A stretch of DNA of 39,699 nucleotides. It comes from Candidatus Symbiothrix sp. (GTDB lineage: Bacteria; Bacteroidota; Bacteroidia; Bacteroidales; Azobacteroidaceae). The translations under genes were made by a program, and so were the position numbers. This document shows positions 32,402-39,699 of the stretch, piece after piece (the stretch's first letter is position 1; each line of letters opens with the position of its first letter). The DNA lies in assembly GCA_031290435.1 (NCBI GenBank), contig JAITNQ010000043.1:1-39699 (forward strand). The letters run 5' to 3'. Under the pieces are notes generated by a model that searched no databases, had not been told where the DNA came from, and worked only from the letters and a program-made list of their open reading frames with translations.

Positions 32402-33739
32402 CTAATTCTCCATCGCTTCCGCCACCACAAACGTACTTCCGCCCACAAAGATAAAGTCTTTTTTCGAAGCATTGCGCTTTGCCGCCAAAAAAGCTTCGCC
32501 GACCGTATAAAAAACTGCTCCCGTTAATCCGAATTTTGCCGCTTGTTCCGCTAATAACCAGGCATCCAAAGCCCTCGGAATATTCGCCTGCGTAAAATAA
32601 TACACAGCATCCTGAGGCAATAACCGGAGTACGGCGGAAATGTCTTTGTCGTTTACCATCCCGAAAACAATATGCAGCCGGTCATATCTTTCCGTTTTTA
32701 GTTGTTGCACAATGTATTGTATGCCGCCGGTATTGTGGCCGGTATCCAACACAATTTTCGGATGCTGCTGCAAGATTTGCCAACGCCCCATTAAGCCCGT
32801 ATTTTCAATCACGTAGCGGAATCCTTTATATACGGCTTTGGGGGGAATTTCGAATGTTTCTTTCAACAAGCCGACGGCGCACAATACCGTCGCCGCATTC
32901 TTTTCTTGGGCAAAACCACCCAATTCTCCGATTAATTCAGGGTATTCGGGCGTATCAAATACCCAGCATCCGGATTCCCCGTCATTGCGGCCGCCTGTGC
33001 CCTTTAGGGTATGACCCGCAACCTCCCCGTCATTGCGGGTATAAGCCGCAACCCCCTTTGAAAAGAATAAAGATGAAGCAGTTGATTGCAAATTAACCCC
33101 GCAATAGCAAGAACAAAAAACCGCTTTCACATCGCCTTCCGCTTCGCCGATAAGGACAGGGACGCCGGGTTTCATAATGCCGGCTTTTTCCTTGGCAATA
33201 GCAGTCAATGTATTTCCCAAAAGATTTGTGTGGTCGAAACTGATATTCGTGATGATACTCAAAACCGGCGTGATGACATTGGTACAATCCAAACGCCCGC
33301 CCAAACCGACTTCAATAACCGCCACATCAACTTGCTGTTCGGCAAAATAAGCGAATGCCATTCCGGTAGTCAGTTCGAAAAAAGAAGATCGAATAAATTC
33401 AAAAAAATCCTTGTGCAGGGCAACGAAATCAACAACAAACGACTTGGAAACCATTTCTCCGTTGATTTTAATTCTTTCCCGAAAATCCAATAAATGCGGA
33501 GAAGTGTATAAGCCGACTTTGTAACCGGCTTCCTGCAAGATCGAAGCCAAAAGATGGGAAGTAGAGCCTTTTCCGTTTGTTCCAGCTACGTGAATGGTCT
33601 TGTAGTGTGTGTGCGGTTGCCCCAAATGTTCGTCAATAAGAAAAGAATTTTCCATTCCTTCCTTATAAGCCGCACTCCCTATTTTCTGAAACATTGGTGC
33701 GCTATTATACAGATATTCAATGGTTTTATCGTATTTCAT
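32402..33739 (-). CDS. folC: Folylpolyglutamate synthase / dihydrofolate synthase
   Basis: A 445-residue Mur-ligase-type enzyme that makes dihydrofolate and adds glutamates to folate. The ATP loop is VAGTNGKGSTSH (51-62), followed by LYTSPHLLDFRERI (78-90), VGLGGRLDCTNVI, SFDHTNLLGNT, KEKAGIMKPGVPV and LDTGHNTGG (331-339). I use the ATG at 33739 since MKYDKTIEYLYN is the conserved start; an in-frame ATG at 33757 only adds six residues. Residues about 228-258 form an insert with two RNDGE copies, 16 residues apart, encoded by palindromic DNA repeats. The frame is preserved, so activity is probably kept. Confidence 0.93.
   Translation of the reverse strand: MKYDKTIEYLYNSAPMFQKIGSAAYKEGMENSFLIDEHLGQPHTHYKTIHVAGTNGKGSTSHLLASILQEAGYKVGLYTSPHLLDFRERIKINGEMVSKSFVVDFVALHKDFFEFIRSSFFELTTGMAFAYFAEQQVDVAVIEVGLGGRLDCTNVITPVLSIITNISFDHTNLLGNTLTAIAKEKAGIMKPGVPVLIGEAEGDVKAVFCSCYCGVNLQSTASSLFFSKGVAAYTRNDGEVAGHTLKGTGGRNDGESGCWVFDTPEYPELIGELGGFAQEKNAATVLCAVGLLKETFEIPPKAVYKGFRYVIENTGLMGRWQILQQHPKIVLDTGHNTGGIQYIVQQLKTERYDRLHIVFGMVNDKDISAVLRLLPQDAVYYFTQANIPRALDAWLLAEQAAKFGLTGAVFYTVGEAFLAAKRNASKKDFIFVGGSTFVVAEAMEN
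32966..33060. repeat. Two palindromic repeats inserted in frame within folC
   Basis: CCCCGTCATTGCGG occurs at 32977-32990 and 33025-33038, 48 bp apart. Each TTGCGG (32985-32990, 33033-33038) is followed by a complementary CCGCAA (33016-33021, 33046-33051), giving stem-loops with loops of 25 and 7 nt. The first loop contains a further CCCTTTAGGG palindrome. In folC it encodes an extra low-complexity segment. The motif resembles the CGTCATTGCGGG-type repeats known from several bacteria. Confidence 0.75.
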
Positions 33740-33785
33740 ACAAAGAAAACAAACCACAAAATTAAACTTTTTTTCTAATAATTAC

Positions 33786-33814
33786 TTGATGAATTAAAAT
33801 TTTATTTATCTTTG
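33786..33814 (+). promoter_or_regulatory. Promoter of the tandem acyl-CoA synthetase genes
   Basis: TTG (33786-33788), an 18-bp spacer, then TATCTTTG (33807-33814), a good match to the Bacteroidota consensus. It lies 23 bp before the ATG at 33838. Confidence 0.7.
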
Positions 33815-33837
33815 CTCAAAATTAAGGAAAATGTGCA

Positions 33838-35517
33838 ATGAAACCTAAGAAATTTGTAGAGAAAACTTTTATAAAATTGTACGAAAGAAGTTTCGGCGAA
33901 AACTTCGATTTGCCGGCTATGACCGATTACGGTTCGGATAAGATTTTCATGTATAGTGATGTCGCAAAAGAAATTGCCAAATTGCATATTCTTTTCGAAG
34001 AATGTAGGATAAACAAGGGCGATAAAATCTCGATTATCGGGAAAAACAGTAGCCGGTGGGCGATTGCGCATATTGCGACGGTTTCTTACGGAGCAGTCAT
34101 TGTGCCTATTCTTCACGATTTCAATTCCAACGACATCAACCACATCGTCAATCATTCCGATTCTGTGCTTTTGTTTGTTACCGATAAGATTTGGGATCAT
34201 CTGAATGAAGACGGTATGCCGCAAATAAAAGGCGCTATATCGTTGACCGATTTTCGCTTGTTGCATCAGCGGATAGGTGAAAATTTGAACGATAGTTTGT
34301 TAAGTTTGGACGAAAAGTTTGCAAAAAAATACCCTGAGGGTTTCTATCCCATCCATATCAAATACTCCGACCAACCGGATGATGATATTGTGGTATTGAA
34401 TTACACCTCAGGCACGACCGGTTTCAGCAAAGGCGTAATGATTACCGGCAGTAATTTGTCGGGAAATATGGAATACGCACACGTAGCCATTCGTCTGAAA
34501 AAAGGTGACAGAATGCTTTCATTCTTACCTTTGGCGCATACTTACGGCGCAGCTTTCGACTTTTTGTATGCACTGACCGAAGGCGTTTTTACAACCTATC
34601 TCGGAAAAACTCCCGCACCGAAAATCCTGCTGAAAGCTCTTGAGGAAGTTAAACCGGAAGTTATTATTTCTGTTCCGCTTATCTTTGAAAAAATTTACAA
34701 GAAAATGATAATACCGATTTTGAACAAGAAAGCCATCAGTCTGGCCTTGAATGTTCCCTTGCTCGATACGCGGATTTATGCACAATTCAAAAAAAGATTG
34801 TTGAGCGCCCTCGGCGGTAAAGCCCGATTGGTAATTATCGGCGGAGCGCCTTTCAACAGCGAAGTTGAAGATTTCTTACTCAAAATAAAATTCCCGGTTT
34901 CGGTCGGTTACGGAATGACGGAATGTGCTCCGCTCATTAGTTTTACGGGAGAATATTCCGAATTTGTTCCTCATTCCTGCGGAAAAGTATTGAATTGTAT
35001 GGACGTTCGTATCGATTCGGAAAATCCATACAATATTGCCGGAGAAATTCAAACAAAAGGACAAAACGTGATGGCCGGATATTATAAAAATCAGTCTGCG
35101 ACCGACGCCGTATTTACCGACGACGGATGGTTAAGAACAGGCGATCTCGGCACCATCGACAAAGATAATAATATTTTTATTCGCGGTCGTTCCAAAAGTG
35201 TGATCCTCGGTGCGAGCGGACAAAATATTTATCCCGAAGAGATTGAGGCAAAACTCAATAACCTTCCTTTTGTGATGGAAAGTTTGGTAATTGAGAAGAA
35301 CAATCGCTTAATCGCTTTGGTCTATCCCGATTATGATGCGGTCGATCAAACCGGCGTTTCACACGAAGATTTGCCTTTACTCATGGAAGAAAACAAAGCT
35401 ACTTTAAACAAAATGGTGGCCTCTTACGAAAAGATTGCGGAAATTCAACTTTATCCCAATGAATTTGAAAAAACGCCGAAAAAAAGTATAAAAAGATATT
35501 TATATGGCAATATTTAA
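33838..35517 (+). CDS. AMP-forming acyl-CoA synthetase, copy 1
   Basis: A 559-residue ANL-superfamily ligase that adenylates a carboxylate, probably a long-chain fatty acid, and passes it to CoA. The ATP loop is YTSGTTGFSKG (189-199). Further motifs are GYGMTECAPLISF, DDGWLRTGDLG, RGRSKSVILGASGQNIYPEEIE and the C-terminal catalytic-Lys region KTPKKSIKRYL. It lacks an N-terminal signal. It is directly followed (20 bp) by a paralogue. No other beta-oxidation genes are present, so it more likely activates fatty acids for membrane lipid use. Substrate uncertain. Confidence 0.92.
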   Translation: MKPKKFVEKTFIKLYERSFGENFDLPAMTDYGSDKIFMYSDVAKEIAKLHILFEECRINKGDKISIIGKNSSRWAIAHIATVSYGAVIVPILHDFNSNDINHIVNHSDSVLLFVTDKIWDHLNEDGMPQIKGAISLTDFRLLHQRIGENLNDSLLSLDEKFAKKYPEGFYPIHIKYSDQPDDDIVVLNYTSGTTGFSKGVMITGSNLSGNMEYAHVAIRLKKGDRMLSFLPLAHTYGAAFDFLYALTEGVFTTYLGKTPAPKILLKALEEVKPEVIISVPLIFEKIYKKMIIPILNKKAISLALNVPLLDTRIYAQFKKRLLSALGGKARLVIIGGAPFNSEVEDFLLKIKFPVSVGYGMTECAPLISFTGEYSEFVPHSCGKVLNCMDVRIDSENPYNIAGEIQTKGQNVMAGYYKNQSATDAVFTDDGWLRTGDLGTIDKDNNIFIRGRSKSVILGASGQNIYPEEIEAKLNNLPFVMESLVIEKNNRLIALVYPDYDAVDQTGVSHEDLPLLMEENKATLNKMVASYEKIAEIQLYPNEFEKTPKKSIKRYLYGNI

Positions 35518-35529
35518 TATTTAATACAT
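35509..35529 (+). repeat. Three-unit 7-bp tandem array before acyl-CoA synthetase copy 2
   Basis: AATATTT, AATATTT, AATACAT run from the end of copy 1, including its stop codon (35515-35517), to 8 nt before the ATG at 35538. The third unit is degenerate. Confidence 0.6.
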
Positions 35530-35537
35530 TTTTCATA

Positions 35538-37199
35538 ATGCAATATACGGAAAATTTTATAGAACTTTATGAGCAAACACTTCGCAGAAACTTTGCTCTC
35601 AATGCTTTAAGCGATTACGGAACAAACGTTAGTTATACTTACGGAGGCCTTGCCCAAGAAATAGAAAAACTGCATATTCTTTTTGAAGAAAAAGGAATTG
35701 GACAAGGCGACAAAGTGGCTTTGATTGGGAAAAATTGCAGTTACTGGGGTGTTGTTTTCTTGGCAACAGTAAGTTGTGGTGCAGTGATTATTCCTATCTT
35801 GCAGGATTTCAGTCCCGAAGATGTGCACAATATCATCAACCATTCCGGAACTGCATTGCTTTTTGCTTCCGATTCCATTTTAAAAAACTTGGATGTCAAA
35901 AAAATGAATAAGCTTAAGTCCGTTTTTCCTTTTGGTGATAATGGTTTGTTAACCAATCAAAAAGACGAAGACTTACAATCTCTGAATAATCGCCTGAACG
36001 AAAAATTCTCGGCAAAATATCCCGACGGATTTACCGAAAAAGACATCAAATATACACAATTTCCGAACGAAAATACGGTGGTACTGAACTATACTTCCGG
36101 CACAACCGGGTTCAGCAAGGGCGTACTGATAACAGGCGATAATCTGGTCGGAAACCTCGTTTTTGCGCGGGAAACCATTAAATTGCAACGAGGCGATGAG
36201 ATGGTGTCTTTGCTTCCCTTGGCTCATGCTTACGGATGCGCTTTCGAATTTTTGTTCCCGTTGTTGATGGGTTGTCACGTAACGTTACTTGGGAAAACGC
36301 CTGCGCCGAATATTCTGATGAATGCCTTCGCTCAAATTAAACCTGCCTTGATTATTGCGGTACCGCTTATTCTGGAAAAAATCTACAAACGAATTATTTT
36401 CCCATTGATAAGCAAAAAACTAATGGCCGGAGTGCTGAAAATTCCTTTTCTGAACGGATTGATTTATGCTACGATAAAGAAAAAATTAATCAAATCTTTC
36501 GGTGGAAATTTCTTACAGATAATCATTGGCGGAGCGCCTCTAAGCAGTGAAGTAGAAGAATTTCTACTTAAAATCAAATTCCCGATTTCGGTCGGTTACG
36601 GCATGACCGAATGTGCACCTTTAGTCAGTTTTTCCATGTACAAGGATTATGTCCCCTTGTCCTGCGGAAAAGTCCTTCCCAATGTAACTGTGAGAATTGA
36701 TTCGCCGGACCCTTATCATATCGCCGGTGAAATTCAGGTAAAAGGACAAAATGTGACGAGCGGTTATTACAACAATGAAAAAGCGAATGAAAATATTTTT
36801 ACCGACGACGGCTGGCTGCGAACAGGCGACCTCGGAACTACCGACAAAGACGGGAATATTTTTATCCGCGGCCGTTCTAAAAATATGATTTTAAGTCCCA
36901 ACGGACAAAATATTTACCCCGAAGAAATAGAAGCCAAATTGAATAACCTGCCGTTTGTTACCGAAAGTCTGGTTATCAGCCGAAAAGGTAAATTGCTTGC
37001 TTTGGTTTATCCCGATTACGACGCTGCAAAACAAGCCGGTATTCCGTCCGATAAAATACAAAAAGCAATGGACGAAAACTTACAAAAACTCAATAAAACA
37101 GTGGCTTCGTACGAAAAAGTTGCGGAAATACAAATTTATCCCAACGAATTTGAAAAAACGCCCAAGAAAAGCATAAAACGTTATTTGTACGACAATTAA
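35538..37199 (+). CDS. AMP-forming acyl-CoA synthetase, copy 2
   Basis: A 553-residue paralogue of the preceding protein, collinear along its length and roughly 60-65% identical by eye from the ATP loop onward. It keeps all catalytic motifs: YTSGTTGFSKG, GYGMTECAPLVSF, DDGWLRTGDLG and KTPKKSIKRYL. Differences cluster in the segment before the ATP loop and in the region after SLLPLAHAYG, which shapes the acyl pocket. This suggests a gene duplication followed by altered chain preference. It converges on mutS2 with 15 bp between the stops. Confidence 0.92.
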   Translation: MQYTENFIELYEQTLRRNFALNALSDYGTNVSYTYGGLAQEIEKLHILFEEKGIGQGDKVALIGKNCSYWGVVFLATVSCGAVIIPILQDFSPEDVHNIINHSGTALLFASDSILKNLDVKKMNKLKSVFPFGDNGLLTNQKDEDLQSLNNRLNEKFSAKYPDGFTEKDIKYTQFPNENTVVLNYTSGTTGFSKGVLITGDNLVGNLVFARETIKLQRGDEMVSLLPLAHAYGCAFEFLFPLLMGCHVTLLGKTPAPNILMNAFAQIKPALIIAVPLILEKIYKRIIFPLISKKLMAGVLKIPFLNGLIYATIKKKLIKSFGGNFLQIIIGGAPLSSEVEEFLLKIKFPISVGYGMTECAPLVSFSMYKDYVPLSCGKVLPNVTVRIDSPDPYHIAGEIQVKGQNVTSGYYNNEKANENIFTDDGWLRTGDLGTTDKDGNIFIRGRSKNMILSPNGQNIYPEEIEAKLNNLPFVTESLVISRKGKLLALVYPDYDAAKQAGIPSDKIQKAMDENLQKLNKTVASYEKVAEIQIYPNEFEKTPKKSIKRYLYDN

Positions 37200-37214
37200 A
37201 AATGGTGTCTAAAA

Positions 37215-39680
37215 TCATTCCAATTCTACAACGGTAATTCCGGTTCCGCCAAACCGGACATGCTCATCCTGAAAATGTTTAATGCCGGAAACCGTTTTCA
37301 GATAATCGCGAATGATTTGCCGAAGGGCGCCGGTGCCTGTTCCGTGCAGGATGCGAACCCGACCGGCATTGCACTGAATGGCATCGTCGATATAATAAAT
37401 AACCGCTTGTAAGGCTTCGTCGCTCCTCATGCCGCGAACGTCGATTTCGGGTTTGAAATGCAGTTTCTTTTCCGACATCAAATCGATATTGGGTGAAGAT
37501 ATTTTTTCTCCAAGCGACTCTTTTTTCATTTGGTTGTTGCTGACTTTCTCAAGTTGTTCTGCCTTGACGGCCGTTTTGATGACGCCGAAAGCCGCCACAA
37601 AAAAGTTGTCTTTTTTGTCAATCACAGTTCCTACCGCGAACTGACCTTTCAGGCGAACCGTATCACCGATTTCAATTGCGGGTTTGTCGTTACGAGCTTG
37701 GTTTCCCGTCTTGTTTCCGGCATTTTTTTTCGGTTTATTTGAAGATTTGGATTTAACATTATGGTCGTTGATTGTTTGACTTGTAATAACAGGTAAATCC
37801 TGCGTTTGTAATTTATTCCTGAAATCCTCCAGATTTTTTCGCGTCTCTTTGGTTTTTTCTTTTTCCGCTTGCGCTTCTTTGATTTCCCGGATGGTTTTTT
37901 CGATTTGCGCATTGGCTTTCGAAAGCAGTTCTTCGGCTTCACTTTTGGCTTTTGAGAGCAAATCTTTTTTTTGCGCTTCCAATTTTTCCAAATTCGACTG
38001 ATAGCGTCCGGTCAATTCTTCCAACTGTTTTTCCTGCTGTTTGATTTGCTGTCGTTTTGCTTCCCAATAGCGTTTGTCGCGAACAATGTCTTGCAGATAT
38101 TTGTCCATATTGATATAGTCCTGCCCGACTTTTTCCGACGCTTCGGCGATAACATCTTCCGGCAAACCGATTTTTCGGGCAATCTCAATCGCAAACGAAG
38201 AACCCGGTTGCCCAACCGACAACTGAAACAAGGGCAACATCTGATGCCGGTCATACAGCATAGCGCCGTTCACAATTCCTTCGTGGTCTTCGGCGAAAGT
38301 TTTCAGGTTGTGGTAGTGGGTTGTGATAATCCCAAAACTGCCTTTTTCGTTGAAACGATGCAACAAGGCTTCGGCAATAGCGCCTCCTATTTGCGGCTCG
38401 GTACCTCCGCCGAACTCGTCGATTAAAATCAAGGATTTGGAATGGGCTTGTTTTACCATAAACTTCATGTTCGCCAAATGAGAACTGTAAGTTGACAAAT
38501 CGTTTTCGATGGATTGTTCGTCTCCGATATCAAGGAAAATATCTTTGAAAATGCCTGTTTTAGAACGTTCTCCTACCGGAACTAACAATCCCGATTGCAA
38601 CATGTATTGCAACAAACCGACCGTTTTGAGCAAGACCGATTTTCCGCCGGCATTCGGACCCGAAATAATGAGTATTCTTCCGGGTGGTATCAGCGGTATA
38701 TCCAAAGGCACAACAGGCTTATTTTGTTTTTTATGAGAAAGATAAAGCAAAGGATGAACGGCGCAAATCCAATCGATTTGTCCGGCATCTTCGAAAGCCG
38801 GAAGAATGGCTTCAATATCTACGGCAAACAAGGCTTTGGCACGGATAAAGTCTATTTCCGCCAGAAAATGGTAGGAATTCAGCATTTCGGGTATTTCCGG
38901 TCGGATTTGGTTGGTAAAAGCCGTAAGGATGCGAACAATTTCCCGTTTTTCTTCACTTTCCAATTCGCGGACTTTGTTGTTTGCTTCAACCACTTCGGCC
39001 GGTTCGATGAAAACCGTTTTGCCGGTAGCCGATTCGTCGTGAACAATTCCTTTGAGTTTTCGTTTGTAAGCCGGAGAGATGGGAATAACCAAGCGTCCAT
39101 CGCGCATGGTCGGGGCAACGTCTTTGTCTATCAGTCCTTCCGATTGAGCCGTTCGCAGGATATTTTGTAAACTCTTTGAAATGCTGTTTATCGTTTGCGT
39201 TAATTTCCGGCGGATTTCGGCTAAAGCAGGAGAAGCATTGTCGCGTACTTTTCCGAATTTGTCGAGAATAGTGTCGATTTGCTTGATCAGATGAGGAAAA
39301 GAAACAACATCTGATGCAAGTTCCTGCAAATATGGATAATGATTGTCCCCTGTGAAAAACCGGACGATTTCATTGATAGTTTCCAAAGAACGGCGAATAT
39401 CAAATAATTCCTTTTCAATCAAAAAAGTACCTTCGATACGGATTTTTTTCAAAGCGTTGCGAACATCGAAAAAAGCATCGGACGGAAAATTATCTTCTTC
39501 CTGAAGAATTTGGGTAAATTCTTGGGTACGGTACAATTGTTTCCGGATAAAAAGATACTCCGAAGAAAAAGCCATTTCTGCAACTTTTTCTTCGCCAAGG
39601 GGCGACAGGCAATGGCTTGAAATCAATTGCCGTATCTTATCAAAACCTATTTTCTGCTCAAATTTTTCCGGATAAATCAT
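37215..39680 (-). CDS. mutS2: MutS2 family ATPase / endonuclease
   Basis: A complete 821-residue MutS2. Order: a MutS core/lever region (about 1-310), an ATPase domain with Walker A GPNAGGKS (341-348), Walker B LILIDEFGGGTEP, then a long charged coiled-coil (about 520-630), a KOW-like segment (GDTVRLKGQFAVGTVIDKKD, about 668-687) and a C-terminal Smr domain from about 745 (DVRGMRSDEAL, HGTGTGALRQIIRDYL). MutS2 lacks the mismatch-binding domain of MutS. Family members suppress recombination or rescue collided ribosomes; which applies here is not known. The start is 19 bp from the window edge. Confidence 0.96.
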   Translation of the reverse strand: MIYPEKFEQKIGFDKIRQLISSHCLSPLGEEKVAEMAFSSEYLFIRKQLYRTQEFTQILQEEDNFPSDAFFDVRNALKKIRIEGTFLIEKELFDIRRSLETINEIVRFFTGDNHYPYLQELASDVVSFPHLIKQIDTILDKFGKVRDNASPALAEIRRKLTQTINSISKSLQNILRTAQSEGLIDKDVAPTMRDGRLVIPISPAYKRKLKGIVHDESATGKTVFIEPAEVVEANNKVRELESEEKREIVRILTAFTNQIRPEIPEMLNSYHFLAEIDFIRAKALFAVDIEAILPAFEDAGQIDWICAVHPLLYLSHKKQNKPVVPLDIPLIPPGRILIISGPNAGGKSVLLKTVGLLQYMLQSGLLVPVGERSKTGIFKDIFLDIGDEQSIENDLSTYSSHLANMKFMVKQAHSKSLILIDEFGGGTEPQIGGAIAEALLHRFNEKGSFGIITTHYHNLKTFAEDHEGIVNGAMLYDRHQMLPLFQLSVGQPGSSFAIEIARKIGLPEDVIAEASEKVGQDYINMDKYLQDIVRDKRYWEAKRQQIKQQEKQLEELTGRYQSNLEKLEAQKKDLLSKAKSEAEELLSKANAQIEKTIREIKEAQAEKEKTKETRKNLEDFRNKLQTQDLPVITSQTINDHNVKSKSSNKPKKNAGNKTGNQARNDKPAIEIGDTVRLKGQFAVGTVIDKKDNFFVAAFGVIKTAVKAEQLEKVSNNQMKKESLGEKISSPNIDLMSEKKLHFKPEIDVRGMRSDEALQAVIYYIDDAIQCNAGRVRILHGTGTGALRQIIRDYLKTVSGIKHFQDEHVRFGGTGITVVELE

Positions 39681-39699
39681 TCTTTCGACGGGATATATT

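Noticed and set aside
32185..32454. A plus-strand frame of 89 codons
   Set aside because: It is antisense to the MFS and folC genes and its translation across 32346-32400 comes from the palindromic element, a common source of false genes.
32977..33055. CRISPR array because of the repeated CCCCGTCATTGCGG
   Set aside because: Only two copies, one internal spacing, inside a coding gene, and each copy has its own partner arm, which fits a palindromic element.

Overview
The window is chromosomal DNA from a member of the Bacteroidota, most likely order Bacteroidales. Evidence: many genes are preceded by the phylum's promoter, a -7 box TAnnTTTG with, in the best cases, TTTG 19 bp upstream. Shine-Dalgarno sequences are essentially absent. 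It encodes two type IX secretion components (PorU, PorV) and a type B L31. The PorU/PorV pair points to a type-IX-positive lineage of the Porphyromonas/Tannerella/Dysgonomonas/Paludibacter kind. I cannot name the genus. Nearly all of the DNA is housekeeping. I see no phage, insertion sequence, CRISPR array or rRNA.

Layout. 1-376: no gene, but a promoter firing left out of the window and two tandem 18-bp dyads. 377-3901 (minus): a CPA2 antiporter, kdsB, initiator tRNA-Met, rpmE2 and a terminator. 3902-7022 (plus): a possible 23-codon ORF, a phosphopantetheinyl transferase, then tgt and an LptF/LptG permease joined by an ATGA overlap. 7044-13677 (minus): a five-gene multidrug-efflux operon, TetR regulator, TolC-type channel, lipoprotein adaptor, RND pump and a small PII-like protein. 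13956-14726 (plus): an orphan beta-barrel protein. 14756-20606 (minus): an FAH-family hydrolase, porU, porV and ispF. 20707-25452 (plus): SUI1/YciH factor, then psd, pssA, rlmD and a HerA-like ATPase in a tightly packed operon. 25505-27414 (minus): dnaN and a DEDDh exonuclease. 27519-28967 (minus): an NhaC-type antiporter. 29047-30827 (minus): murB and a PhnP-like metallohydrolase. 30925-33739 (minus): folC and an MFS transporter. 33838-37199 (plus): two tandem paralogous acyl-CoA synthetases. 37215-39680 (minus): mutS2.

Themes: envelope and lipid work is prominent (KDO activation, LPS export, phospholipid head groups, MurB, acyl-CoA synthetases, type IX secretion, efflux), alongside DNA replication/repair and RNA modification.

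The most unusual things I see are: (i) four short arrays with a 7-bp repeat unit, of different sequence, each ending 5-10 nt before a start codon (phosphopantetheinyl transferase, PII-like gene, MFS gene, second acyl-CoA synthetase); (ii) a pair of palindromic repeats inserted in frame within folC, with another palindromic element just past its stop; (iii) a PII-like protein as the last gene of an RND efflux operon; (iv) two 18-bp dyads spaced 23 bp apart at the left edge; and (v) a Tgt lacking the three zinc-ligand cysteines. None of these is proven to be a new system from sequence alone.
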